The position numbers and the translations under genes are program-made. A stretch of DNA of 9,847 bases from Chitinophagaceae bacterium UBA2467. Lineage in GTDB: Bacteria > Bacteroidota > Bacteroidia > Chitinophagales > Chitinophagaceae. Numbering within the stretch: the stretch's first letter is position 1; every line of letters starts with the position of its first letter. The stretch lies in assembly GCA_002342205.1 (NCBI GenBank), contig DDPN01000001.1, positions 1 through 9,847 of the forward strand, given 5' to 3'. Of this stretch, positions 1-7,550 are shown one piece after another. The notes below the pieces were generated by a model. The model ran no database searches and was not told where the DNA came from. It was given only the letters and a program-made list of their open reading frames with translations.

Positions 1-51
1 ACTTCCAATAAGGCCAATTAAAATGCCCCCTTTTTGCATACTTGCAAACAT
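1..51 (-). CDS. Possible start of a truncated gene, function unknown
   Basis: An open frame begins with ATG at 51 and runs without a stop to the window edge, giving 17 codons that read MFASMQKGGILIGLIGS. A second in-frame ATG lies at 39. The stretch of small and hydrophobic residues (GGILIGLIGS) could be the beginning of a membrane segment or signal peptide. The ATG lies 24 bases downstream of the helicase stop codon on the same strand, a spacing that would fit a co-transcribed downstream gene. Only 51 bases are visible, so a chance open frame cannot be excluded and no function can be given. Confidence 0.35.
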   Translation of the reverse strand, partial: MFASMQKGGILIGLIGS

Positions 52-75
52 ACAGGGTTTCGAGTGAAAGAGTCG

Positions 76-3000
76 TTAATCCTCCCCGGTTTCCGCTGTG
101 AAATCTTCTAAATCGTGTAGGGCAATTGTTAGTTGATTCGTTTTTACAAATTGACACCAGTGACAGTCATCCTTTCCGCAGCCTGTATAAAAGTCTCGCT
201 GCTGAATTTTATTCCACACGGTGGTAATCTGCTCTTTTACAATTTCAACATCTGTTGGCGTGATGATAATTTTTTTCCGCTGGTATTCCTTTTGTTTGTC
301 TGGTTCAATGAAGTCAAACTCTGTGCTCACGGCCGACCAGCCTCTTTGCTCATAGTTGTCAACCAGAATTTTATAAAAAACAGCCTGTCTCCAGTAGTCG
401 CCCCCTAATGGATCTTTTGCAGTTGGGCCATTCAGCTTTGCTAATGCTTTATCCGGATCTCCGGTTTTATAATCTACAACATTGACTGATTTACCATCAA
501 ATTCCAGCTTATCTAATTTCCCCTTGAGTGGAATGCCATTGATAACCACATTTCTGATATTTCGTTCAATCGCAACGATTTTTGTAAATGAAGCAACTGA
601 GTGTTGATAGTAATCTGTCAAAATGGTTTGGCCATATTCCATTCGCCGTTTGAATTGTTCTTTGGTAAAACTTTCCCGGTGACGACGCATGTATAATTCA
701 AAATCCTGAATAAAAATTTCTTTGCCAGGAAACTCTTCTGTTCCACTGTCGAGCATACGTCTAAATAAACGCTCTAATGCAAAGTGTACAGCTGAACCAA
801 ATTCAGTGGCTTCGTTTTTGGGAGCAGGAATTCGGATCAGTGTTCGGTAGTAAAATTCCAGTGGACAGTGTAAGTAATTATTTAAGGCGGTAACGTTCAT
901 GCTGAATTTACTCAGCAATGGGCTAATAATATCATCTTCAAGACTGGCAATTTCAGGTCGTGCCGGTTCTTGCAATGCCAACTCGGCAAATTCACTGATT
1001 ACTGCTTGGTCAAGAATTACTTTTTCGGGGTGTACTTTTTTAGTGTCTAGCATTTCAGCAACAAATTGCGAGGGTTCCAGCTCCTTTCCGCTGTTGCTGT
1101 ACTTGCAATAGGTGACTAGTAAATGTTCTTCTGCCCGGGTTAGTGCAACATAGAATAATCTTCGCAGTTCCTCTTCGCTTGAGCCTGTTGTAGTTAATCC
1201 AAAAAGGTTATCTGGATAGCTATATCCATCGGCGGGTTTTCTTTTTTTCTCCCAACGGTCAGCCATGGTTCCAACTAGAAATACATATTGAAACTCTAAT
1301 CCTTTTGAGCCATGTGCTGTCATTAAATTAACGCCCTTTTCTTGTCCGCTCACTTGAACAAATGGCAGTTGTATCTTTTCTTTCCGCATTAAGTCAATCA
1401 GTGTAACCAGTCCTTCTAGGGTTAAGTCGGGTTTTCGATGCGTCTCTTCTTTGATAAAATCAAAAAAGGATGTCAGCATTTTTAGACTTTCGTGTTTTTC
1501 CGGACTTTTCATGACCTGCGACAGCAACCCGGTTTGCTGAATGATCTTTTCAATCAATTGTTGAAGGGTGCCATTCGTGACAGCAGCAATTAGTTCTTCT
1601 ATTAATTGTCCTGCTTTTGCGAGCGGGCTAGGGTTAGCGCTCGTAAATAGATCTGCATTACTCGCATTTACTTTTTCTGCCAATAGCGCACGGATTGAAG
1701 CAGACAGGTCGCTTTGTTTTCTGGCACTCGCTTCCAGTGACAGTTTTGCAATTTCCAGTGGGGATATATTGAAAAGATCGAAGTGCAGTATTTCAAAAAG
1801 AAGTTCATCGCCACTATAGGGAACATCATGCTCGCTCGCGAGATAATTTAAGAACAGCAATACTTTTCTGATCAAGGGCAATTGCAATAGGTCAGCACTT
1901 TTCTTGGTAAAGAATGGAATTTTTAGCTGCTGAAAATATAAAGCAAGCTCTTCGCCGTATTTATGCTCTTTGTAAATAATACCAATACGACCGGGCTCCA
2001 CCCCTTGCGCAAGTAGTGCTTGTACCTTTTTTGTTACGCCAATCATTTCTTGTCGCTGTGTAACAAATTCAAGAATCTGTGGCGGGTGTTGAATATTTTT
2101 TTTGATTGGATGGGAGGCAATTAGTTCTTTGGTTAATCCAGGTAAGGTATGAATCAGACGTTCTTGATTACGCTCAATTAGTGAAGTAGATACATCCAGC
2201 ACAGGCTGACTAGATCTGTAATTGTTGGAAAGCACTACGCGTGTTAACTCCTCCGCATACTGATCTGTAAGAGAGGTCATGTTCGCCACGTTGGCTCCTT
2301 GGAATCTGAAAATACTTTGATCGTCATCTCCCACTACAAATATGTTTGGCAATTCCCAATAGCTAATTAATAATTCCACTAATTTATTTTGGGAACCGCT
2401 GGTATCCTGGTATTCGTCTACTAAAATATATTGATAGCGTTCTTGGTAGTCAGATAACAAAGAGGGATTATTTTCAAAAGCTCCGATTACCCAATTGATC
2501 ATATCTTCAAAATCATATCGATTGCGTGCTTTCATCATCGATTGCACGGTGTCAAATTCTCCAACTGCGGTTCGCAGGCGATCCATTTTTTCTTTTTCCT
2601 TTTCAATACGATCTGTTCGTACGTCTCCTTTTTTGAAATTTTTACTTGCTCTTTTTGCAATGTATTCTTCTCGGTTTGGGAGATCGGCTAAATAGGAATC
2701 AATCTTTTCGTTAATAAATTCTTTAGTCCATCCCTCTCGTTTCATGGTACTGAATAAGCGTATCATGTTCTTTGCTTCATAATACACATCACCACGATAG
2801 CGTTTAAAAGGATGCTCTTTTGGAAATGTATCAATGAGATCTTTGAATAATTGGATTCGCTCTAATTCTGAGATAGGATCCAGGTTTTGTTTTTCAAAAT
2901 AGGGGAGATTATCTTGAATGACTTCATTGCAAAAGGAGTGAAAAGTTCCCAGATGAACTTTGTAGGCAGCTGGTCCAATAAATTGTTGTAACCGTTTACG

Positions 3001-3237
3001 CATGGCTACTACTCCCGCATCGGTATACGTCAAGCAAAGGATATTTTCGGGCTGTGTGTCTGTATCCAATAAAATCTTACCAATGCGACAGGCTAGAATC
3101 TGTGTTTTACCAGTGCCTGGTCCTGCTACTACCAACACAGGGCCTTCTATTGCGTCAACAGCTTTTTGCTGTTGTTCATTTAGTTGGTGGTATTCTTCCT
3201 GAAATTTAGATTCTAGTTTTTCTCTACTAACAGACAT
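76..3237 (-). CDS. UvrD/PcrA-type superfamily 1 DNA helicase fused to a RecB-like PD-(D/E)XK nuclease
   Basis: Single-chain helicase-nuclease of 1053 residues, expected to unwind and degrade DNA ends in repair or recombination, in the cytoplasm. All SF1A motifs are visible (numbered from the ATG at 3237): Walker A AGPGTGKT 38-45, motif II LVDEYQDT 272-279, motif III VVGDDDQSIFRFQGA 301-315, NNYRSSQ 338-344, motif V ending AHGSKGLEF near 649, and motif VI RRLFYVALTRAEE 692-704. The C-terminal nuclease shows H818, D909 in GKLDKLE, DYKTG 922-926 (catalytic D922 and K924) and Q951 with Y955 (WRQAVFYK). C791 in HCPLEFYY plus C1020, C1025 and C1028 could bind an AddB-like iron-sulfur cluster. An in-frame GTG at 3306 would add 23 residues, but it overlaps the divergent gene and the extension looks unlike the family, so the ATG is preferred. 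The domain order resembles AdnA/AdnB and AddA-type proteins; no AddB-like partner gene is seen nearby. Confidence 0.93.
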   Translation of the reverse strand: MSVSREKLESKFQEEYHQLNEQQQKAVDAIEGPVLVVAGPGTGKTQILACRIGKILLDTDTQPENILCLTYTDAGVVAMRKRLQQFIGPAAYKVHLGTFHSFCNEVIQDNLPYFEKQNLDPISELERIQLFKDLIDTFPKEHPFKRYRGDVYYEAKNMIRLFSTMKREGWTKEFINEKIDSYLADLPNREEYIAKRASKNFKKGDVRTDRIEKEKEKMDRLRTAVGEFDTVQSMMKARNRYDFEDMINWVIGAFENNPSLLSDYQERYQYILVDEYQDTSGSQNKLVELLISYWELPNIFVVGDDDQSIFRFQGANVANMTSLTDQYAEELTRVVLSNNYRSSQPVLDVSTSLIERNQERLIHTLPGLTKELIASHPIKKNIQHPPQILEFVTQRQEMIGVTKKVQALLAQGVEPGRIGIIYKEHKYGEELALYFQQLKIPFFTKKSADLLQLPLIRKVLLFLNYLASEHDVPYSGDELLFEILHFDLFNISPLEIAKLSLEASARKQSDLSASIRALLAEKVNASNADLFTSANPSPLAKAGQLIEELIAAVTNGTLQQLIEKIIQQTGLLSQVMKSPEKHESLKMLTSFFDFIKEETHRKPDLTLEGLVTLIDLMRKEKIQLPFVQVSGQEKGVNLMTAHGSKGLEFQYVFLVGTMADRWEKKRKPADGYSYPDNLFGLTTTGSSEEELRRLFYVALTRAEEHLLVTYCKYSNSGKELEPSQFVAEMLDTKKVHPEKVILDQAVISEFAELALQEPARPEIASLEDDIISPLLSKFSMNVTALNNYLHCPLEFYYRTLIRIPAPKNEATEFGSAVHFALERLFRRMLDSGTEEFPGKEIFIQDFELYMRRHRESFTKEQFKRRMEYGQTILTDYYQHSVASFTKIVAIERNIRNVVINGIPLKGKLDKLEFDGKSVNVVDYKTGDPDKALAKLNGPTAKDPLGGDYWRQAVFYKILVDNYEQRGWSAVSTEFDFIEPDKQKEYQRKKIIITPTDVEIVKEQITTVWNKIQQRDFYTGCGKDDCHWCQFVKTNQLTIALHDLEDFTAETGED

Positions 3238-3298
3238 CCGAATTGAACTTTTTATCGTGTGAATAGTTATTCTAACGAAATTAATTGATTCAATCAGC
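3238..3298. promoter_or_regulatory. Divergent promoter region between the helicase-nuclease and SRPBCC genes
   Basis: This 61-base AT-rich gap must carry the start signals of both divergent genes unless they are read from further away. On the minus strand, TAATTTCG (3276-3283) matches the Bacteroidota -7 consensus TAnnTTTG at five of six fixed positions, and would give a helicase leader of roughly 30 bases. On the plus strand, TTG at 3243-3245 followed after 18 bases by TAGTTATT (3264-3271) is a weaker candidate for the SRPBCC gene. Neither start codon has a recognisable Shine-Dalgarno sequence, which is common in Bacteroidota. The assignments are inference from consensus matching only. Confidence 0.35.
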
Positions 3299-3775
3299 AT
3301 GGCCACTTACTCTTTTCAAACAATTCAGCGAATTCCTATTACGTTAGAGCAGGCTTGGGATTTTTTTTCTAATCCGGCCAATTTACAACGCATTACGCCC
3401 GGTGAAATGGGATTTGAGATCGTTTCTACATTTCATGGGACTACTATGTATCCTGGACAACTGATTGAATACACCGTAAAGCCCTTATTAGGAATTCCTC
3501 TTTATTGGATGACAGAAATTACGCATGTACAGGATATGCAGTATTTCATTGATGAACAACGCTTTGGTCCTTATACTCTTTGGCACCACCAGCATCATTT
3601 TAAAGCGATAGAAGGGGGCGTAGAAATGACAGATATTGTTCACTATCGTATTCCACTCGGCCCTTTGGGTGATCTTGCTAATGCACTATTTGTGCGTGAC
3701 AAACTCAAAAAAATATTTGATTTTCGATACGAAGCTGTCGAAAATTTATTTGGGAAGTGGAGTGTGAAAGGATAG
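3299..3775 (+). CDS. SRPBCC (START/Bet v1-like) ligand-binding fold protein
   Basis: A 158-residue cytosolic protein with the layout of the SRPBCC superfamily (polyketide cyclase/dehydrase and coenzyme-Q-binding COQ10-like proteins). The N-terminal strand is followed by the typical helix-loop stretch AWDFFSNPANLQRITPGEMG (19-38). A central aromatic and histidine-rich segment at 83-101 contains FIDEQRFGPYTLWHHQHHF. A C-terminal long helix runs from about 124 to 152. The segment with Q87, G90-P91, W95 and H96-H97-H99-H100 resembles a conserved block of a bacterial SRPBCC subgroup often called a hypothetical or 'cell division inhibitor-like' protein. The fold forms a hydrophobic pocket for a small molecule or lipid; the ligand cannot be read from the sequence. 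It is a single-gene unit: divergent from the helicase and convergent with the response regulator. Confidence 0.8.
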   Translation: MATYSFQTIQRIPITLEQAWDFFSNPANLQRITPGEMGFEIVSTFHGTTMYPGQLIEYTVKPLLGIPLYWMTEITHVQDMQYFIDEQRFGPYTLWHHQHHFKAIEGGVEMTDIVHYRIPLGPLGDLANALFVRDKLKKIFDFRYEAVENLFGKWSVKG

Positions 3776-3776
3776 G

Positions 3777-4439
3777 TCAACCTCTTGGAAATGCTTGGTT
3801 GGTCACTCGAATCAGTGAAGTGATATTGTTGATGTCCAATTTTTTGAAAATGTTATAACGATGCACTTCAACCGTTCTCTTGGAGATAAATAATTTTTCA
3901 CTGATCTCTCTGGAGGAGTAACCATCTTTGATCATATTGACTATCTCCAGCTCACGTTTTGTAAGTTGATTAATGCGATACGCCGGATCTGATTGTTGTT
4001 CGCTGATCACTTGATTGGTGATATAATCTTTTACATCTCTGCAGATATATCGTTGTCCTTCATAAACAGAGATAATCGCTGTTCTCATTTCATCAAACGA
4101 AGATGTTTTTGAAACGTAGCCACTTGCCCCGTTCATTAACATTTGTTTGATCAGGATGATATTTGTGTGCATCGACACGCCCAATATTTTTACCGTCGGA
4201 GCTTTTTCTCTTAGACTTTTTGCAAGTTCAATTCCGGAGACACCGGGCAACGTGATATCAAGCAGTACGACATTTGGTAAAAAGGTTTGAATATCTGCGA
4301 GTGCAGCTTCCGCATTAAGCGCAGAGCCAACAATTTCAAATTTTGGATCTGCACCCAATAGGCTTGACCACATGTCAATGACCATGCGATGATCATCAAC
4401 CAAAAAAAGCTTAATTTTCTTAATAGGTACTTGTAACAT
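3777..4439 (-). CDS. NarL/FixJ-family response regulator with LuxR-type DNA-binding domain
   Basis: A complete 220-residue two-component response regulator. The receiver domain (about 9-125) has the acidic pair D15-D16, phosphoacceptor D61 in LLDITLPGVSG, switch residue S89 and conserved K111 (GYVSKTSS). A linker leads to a LuxR-type helix-turn-helix (about 157-215) with the signature LTKRELEIVNMIKDGYSSREI and the recognition helix region SKRTVEVHRYNIFKKL. All residues needed for phosphorylation are present, so it should be a phosphorylation-controlled transcription factor. No histidine kinase gene lies next to it, so its partner and its targets are unknown. It ends convergently with the SRPBCC gene, with one base between stop codons. 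It starts 118 bases downstream of the TPR gene stop and has its own candidate promoter there. Confidence 0.93.
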   Translation of the reverse strand: MLQVPIKKIKLFLVDDHRMVIDMWSSLLGADPKFEIVGSALNAEAALADIQTFLPNVVLLDITLPGVSGIELAKSLREKAPTVKILGVSMHTNIILIKQMLMNGASGYVSKTSSFDEMRTAIISVYEGQRYICRDVKDYITNQVISEQQSDPAYRINQLTKRELEIVNMIKDGYSSREISEKLFISKRTVEVHRYNIFKKLDINNITSLIRVTNQAFPRG

Positions 4440-4482
4440 TTAGTAAGTATCTATATCTAACGTGAACTAATTGTAAAACTCC

Positions 4483-4490
4483 CAAACTTA
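4483..4490 (-). promoter_or_regulatory. Candidate Bacteroidota -7 promoter element of the response regulator gene
   Basis: Read on the minus strand this is TAAGTTTG, a perfect match to the TAnnTTTG -7 consensus of the Bacteroidota primary sigma factor. It lies 43 bases upstream of the ATG at 4439, giving a leader of roughly 35-40 bases. At the expected -33 distance the sequence has only a partial match (TTC rather than TTG or TTTG), followed by a run of eight T residues (minus strand, 4494-4501). The surrounding 4440-4557 gap shows no convincing hairpin terminator for the upstream TPR gene. Confidence 0.5.
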
Positions 4491-4557
4491 GGCAAAAAAA
4501 ATGGTTTTGAAGCTTTTAAACACTTACAATCCAATAAGAAAAAATACGTAAATTATT

Positions 4558-5208
4558 CTAGCCGGGTATTCGAGATATATACTTTTCAATTTGTTTGATC
4601 TGATCAACCAATTGAGGGGTGGTAGGCTTGAGGGCTTTTGCCTTTTTAAAGAAATCTTTAGCCGCTCTAAATTCTCTTTTATTCATCATTAAGCTGCACA
4701 TCTGTAGAAATGCCGCAGCTTGATTCTCTTTATCAGGTAGTCCTTTACGCAATGCCTGGCGTACGTAGCTCTCCGCTTGTTTGAGATCATTTTTTTGCAT
4801 TGCCAGCATCCCCATTTGTAAAAGACTGGCTCCTTCTGCCTCTTTCATAGGCATACCCAGGTCCAGTCCTTTCTTCATCATTTTTTCAGCTCCATCATAA
4901 TCCTGCTTCATCATAGCCAAATTGCCCTTAAGCGTAAAGTAAACAGAGCGAATGGGCTTGTATAAAAGATTAGGATAACGAATAGAGGCAAGAACTTTTT
5001 CGGCTCCATCCATATCGCCACTCTCCATGTATTCTTGAATCAAGCGCAACGGGCCAAAAAAGAAATGTCCTGCAATGAGTAGTACGCCAATCAAATAAAG
5101 AGGGAAGGAGGGCCAGAAGCTAAAAGCAAGATTAGCAGCAACGCCGAGTAGCAACGTAATGATGCCAATCCAAAATCTATATTTAATAAGCCAGTTATAA
5201 AACTTCAT
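4558..5208 (-). CDS. Membrane-anchored tetratricopeptide-repeat protein
   Basis: A 216-residue protein with two hydrophobic segments near the N-terminus (about 12-31 and 35-52) forming a membrane hairpin. The positive residues before the first segment (K2, K9, R11) suggest the N-terminus and the C-terminal domain face the cytoplasm. The rest is built of about four TPR-like helical pairs: residues 54-87, 88-121 (centred on LAMMKQDYDGAEKMMKKGL), 122-155 (LAMQKNDLKQAESYVRQAL) and 156-190 (LMMNKREFRAAKDFFKKAK). TPR arrays bind other proteins; the partner is not identifiable. The gene starts 36 bases after the katG stop on the same strand, with no terminator-like hairpin between, so co-transcription with katG is likely. 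Confidence 0.82.
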   Translation of the reverse strand: MKFYNWLIKYRFWIGIITLLLGVAANLAFSFWPSFPLYLIGVLLIAGHFFFGPLRLIQEYMESGDMDGAEKVLASIRYPNLLYKPIRSVYFTLKGNLAMMKQDYDGAEKMMKKGLDLGMPMKEAEGASLLQMGMLAMQKNDLKQAESYVRQALRKGLPDKENQAAAFLQMCSLMMNKREFRAAKDFFKKAKALKPTTPQLVDQIKQIEKYISRIPG

Positions 5209-5212
5209 GCGC

Positions 5213-5220
5213 TTCCCTCT
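5213..5220 (-). promoter_or_regulatory. Shine-Dalgarno sequence of the TPR gene
   Basis: On the minus strand the sequence AGAGGGAA lies four bases before the ATG at 5208. It is the clearest purine-rich ribosome-binding site in a window where most genes lack one. It fixes the start of the TPR gene and suits an internal gene of a katG-led transcript. Confidence 0.55.
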
Positions 5221-5244
5221 TTAGTGGATTGCAAGTTAATGTAT

Positions 5245-7464
5245 TTAGAATCGATCTGATTGCATCACTTTATTCCAGGCTGCAACAAAGTCACGTACAA
5301 ATTTTTCTTTGCCGTCCTCACAAGCATATACTTCTGCAAGTGCGCGCAACTCACTATTCGATCCAAAAATCAAATCTACTCGAGTAGCGATCCATTTTAC
5401 TTTTCCTGTTTTTCTATCCTTTCCCTCAAATACATCTTTTGAATCATTGGCGGGGCTCCATTGGGTGCTCATGTCAAGCAGATTCACAAAGAAATCATTG
5501 GTTAAGGTTTCAGGAGTATGCGTAAATACACCATGTGAAGATTGATCATAATTCGCATTCAACACACGAAGACCTCCTATTAATGCTGTCATTTCAGGAG
5601 CAGTGAGATTAAGTAACTGGGCTTTGTCAATTAATAAATTCTCTGTGGAGATCGTGTATTTTTTCTTTGCATAGTTTCTAAATCCATCTGCAATGGGTTC
5701 TAACACAGCAAATGATTCTACATCTGTTTGTGCAGCAGTCGCATCCATTCTTCCAGGTGTAAAAGGAACTTCAACTTTTGCTCCTGCTTTTTCAGCCGCT
5801 TTTTCAATGGCAGCACATCCGCCCAGTACAATCAAATCGGCCAGTGAAACTTTTTTTCCACCTGATGCAGATTGATTGAATTCTTTTTGAATTGATTCTA
5901 GTTTGCCTAGTACAGTAGATAATTGTGCAGGATTGTTCACCTCCCAATAACACTGCGGAGCTAAACGAATACGTGCGCCATTTGCACCACCTCTTTTGTC
6001 AGAACCACGGAACGTTGATGCAGAAGCCCAAGCTGTATTTACTAATGCACTGATGCTAATTCCTGCATTCAAAACTTTTTCTTTTAAAGATTGGATATCA
6101 TTTTTGTCAATGAGTGCATGATCTACTGCAGGAATAGGATCTTGCCAATTCAATACTTCTGCCGGAACCTCTTTGCCAATGTAACGACTGCGAGGACCCA
6201 TATCACGATGTGTCAATTTGAACCAAGCTCTCGCGAATGCATCAGCAAACTGGTCTGGGTTTTCTAAAAATCTTTTGGAGATTTTTTCATACGCGGGATC
6301 AAATCGAAGTGAAAGATCCGTTGTGAGCATAGTGGGTAAATGCTTTTTAGAACCATCAAATGCATCGGGAATAGTTTGATCGGCATTCTTGGCTACCCAC
6401 TGTTGTGCACCTGCTGGACTCTTTGTTAATTGCCACTCATACTTGAATAAATTCTCAAAAAAGTTATTGCTCCACTTAGTAGGAGTTGTAGTCCAGGTTA
6501 CCTCTAGTCCACTGGTTATCGTATCAGTTCCCTTACCCGATTTGTAACGACTAGTCCAGCCAAACCCTTGCTCCTCGATGGCAGCTCCTTCGGGTTCTGC
6601 ACCAAGCAAGGCTGCATCACCTGCACCATGTGCTTTACCAAACGTGTGACCTCCTGCAATCAATGCAACCGTCTCTTCATCATTCATAGCCATTCTTGCA
6701 AAGGTTTCACGAATATCTTTTGCTGCTGCAATGGGATCGGGGTTACCGTTGGGTCCTTCTGGGTTTACATAGATCAAACCCATTTGTACCGCTGCCAATG
6801 GATTTTCTAAATCACGGTCACCAGAATAACGTTGATCATCCAACCATTTCTTTTCATTGCCCCAGTATACATCCTGTTGAGGTTCCCAAACATCTTCACG
6901 TCCACCCGCAAATCCAAATGTTTTGAATCCCATTGACTCTAGTGCAACATTACCAGCCAAGATCATCAAATCGGCCCATGAAATTTTGTTACCATATTTC
7001 TGCTTGATGGGCCAAAGCAAACGGCGTGCTTTATCCAAGTTTGTATTATCAGGCCAGCTATTTAATGGAGCAAATCGCTGTTGTCCCATTCCGGCGCCAC
7101 CTCTTCCATCTGCTGTGCGATATGTTCCAGCGCTGTGCCATGCCATACGAATGAAAAACGGACCATAGTGACCAAAGTCAGCTGGCCACCAGTCCTGAGA
7201 ATCTGTCATAAGGGCATGTAAGTCTTTCTTTAGTCCATCATAGTCCAATGACAAAAAGGCTTTGCGGTAATCAAATCCTTGGTCCATTGGATTAGAGAGA
7301 GAAGAATGTTGACGTAGAATATTCAATTTCAATTGATGTGGCCACCAATCCTGGTTGCTTGTGCCATTTCCACCTTGTCCTCCCATTTTCAAAGACCCAT
7401 TATGAAAAGGGCATTTACTGATGTCTCCAGCTGCACCGTGGCTGTGTGTGGTTTGGTTATCCAT
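5245..7464 (-). CDS. katG: Catalase-peroxidase KatG
   Basis: A complete bifunctional haem enzyme of 739 residues, the usual length, that removes hydrogen peroxide by catalase and peroxidase reactions in the cytoplasm. The N-terminal haem domain shows the distal triad R106-W109-H110 in RMAWHSAGTYR. The proximal haem ligand is H273 in GGHTFGKAH, with partners W324 and D383. The residues of the Met-Tyr-Trp cross-link needed for catalase activity are all present: W109, Y232 (IYVNPEG) and M258. So are the mobile arginine R420 and S318, the equivalent of mycobacterial S315. The C-terminal domain (about 440-739) is the degenerate peroxidase copy typical of KatG. No signal peptide is seen. The ATG at 7464 gives the typical N-terminus with CPFHNG. 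A small palindrome 22 bases upstream may be an operator. The TPR gene follows after 36 bases. Confidence 0.98.
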   Translation of the reverse strand: MDNQTTHSHGAAGDISKCPFHNGSLKMGGQGGNGTSNQDWWPHQLKLNILRQHSSLSNPMDQGFDYRKAFLSLDYDGLKKDLHALMTDSQDWWPADFGHYGPFFIRMAWHSAGTYRTADGRGGAGMGQQRFAPLNSWPDNTNLDKARRLLWPIKQKYGNKISWADLMILAGNVALESMGFKTFGFAGGREDVWEPQQDVYWGNEKKWLDDQRYSGDRDLENPLAAVQMGLIYVNPEGPNGNPDPIAAAKDIRETFARMAMNDEETVALIAGGHTFGKAHGAGDAALLGAEPEGAAIEEQGFGWTSRYKSGKGTDTITSGLEVTWTTTPTKWSNNFFENLFKYEWQLTKSPAGAQQWVAKNADQTIPDAFDGSKKHLPTMLTTDLSLRFDPAYEKISKRFLENPDQFADAFARAWFKLTHRDMGPRSRYIGKEVPAEVLNWQDPIPAVDHALIDKNDIQSLKEKVLNAGISISALVNTAWASASTFRGSDKRGGANGARIRLAPQCYWEVNNPAQLSTVLGKLESIQKEFNQSASGGKKVSLADLIVLGGCAAIEKAAEKAGAKVEVPFTPGRMDATAAQTDVESFAVLEPIADGFRNYAKKKYTISTENLLIDKAQLLNLTAPEMTALIGGLRVLNANYDQSSHGVFTHTPETLTNDFFVNLLDMSTQWSPANDSKDVFEGKDRKTGKVKWIATRVDLIFGSNSELRALAEVYACEDGKEKFVRDFVAAWNKVMQSDRF

Positions 7465-7486
7465 GATTATAGATTTTTAAAATTTT

Positions 7487-7499
7487 ACAAATGATTTGT
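7487..7499. promoter_or_regulatory. Palindrome upstream of katG, candidate operator
   Basis: ACAAAT-G-ATTTGT is a perfect inverted repeat with six-base arms around one central base, 22 bases before the katG ATG. It lies beside a second short palindrome, TAAAATTTTA (7478-7487). Its odd-centred form resembles the layout of Fur/PerR-type boxes, but the bases do not match the PerR consensus well and it does not fit the OxyR pattern. No perfect TAnnTTTG -7 element was found in the 86-base gap, so the promoter position is uncertain. Operator function is inference from position and symmetry. Confidence 0.35.
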
Positions 7500-7550
7500 T
7501 ATTGGGGATGCAAAGTTCAGGCCAAATTGCTCAAGAACCAAGGACAGTGG

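Noticed and set aside
133..3202. Several plus-strand open frames of 66-91 codons inside the helicase-nuclease gene
   Set aside because: They lie antisense to a gene with all helicase and nuclease motifs intact, and their translations show no recognisable domain.
76..3306. Helicase-nuclease as part of a defence system
   Set aside because: The neighbours are housekeeping or stress genes, and no restriction, toxin, CRISPR or mobile element gene is visible; the domain architecture fits DNA-end repair.
4211..4399. A 62-codon minus-strand frame overlapping the response regulator
   Set aside because: It overlaps the receiver domain in another frame of the same strand, and the receiver frame carries all catalytic residues.
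4491..4520. T-run on the minus strand with the AAGCTT palindrome upstream, as a terminator of the TPR gene
   Set aside because: The stem has no loop of usual size and is interrupted by mismatches, so it does not form a convincing intrinsic terminator.
5260..7168. Plus-strand open frames of 60-81 codons inside katG
   Set aside because: They are antisense shadows of a strongly conserved gene with low-complexity, cysteine-rich translations and no domain features.
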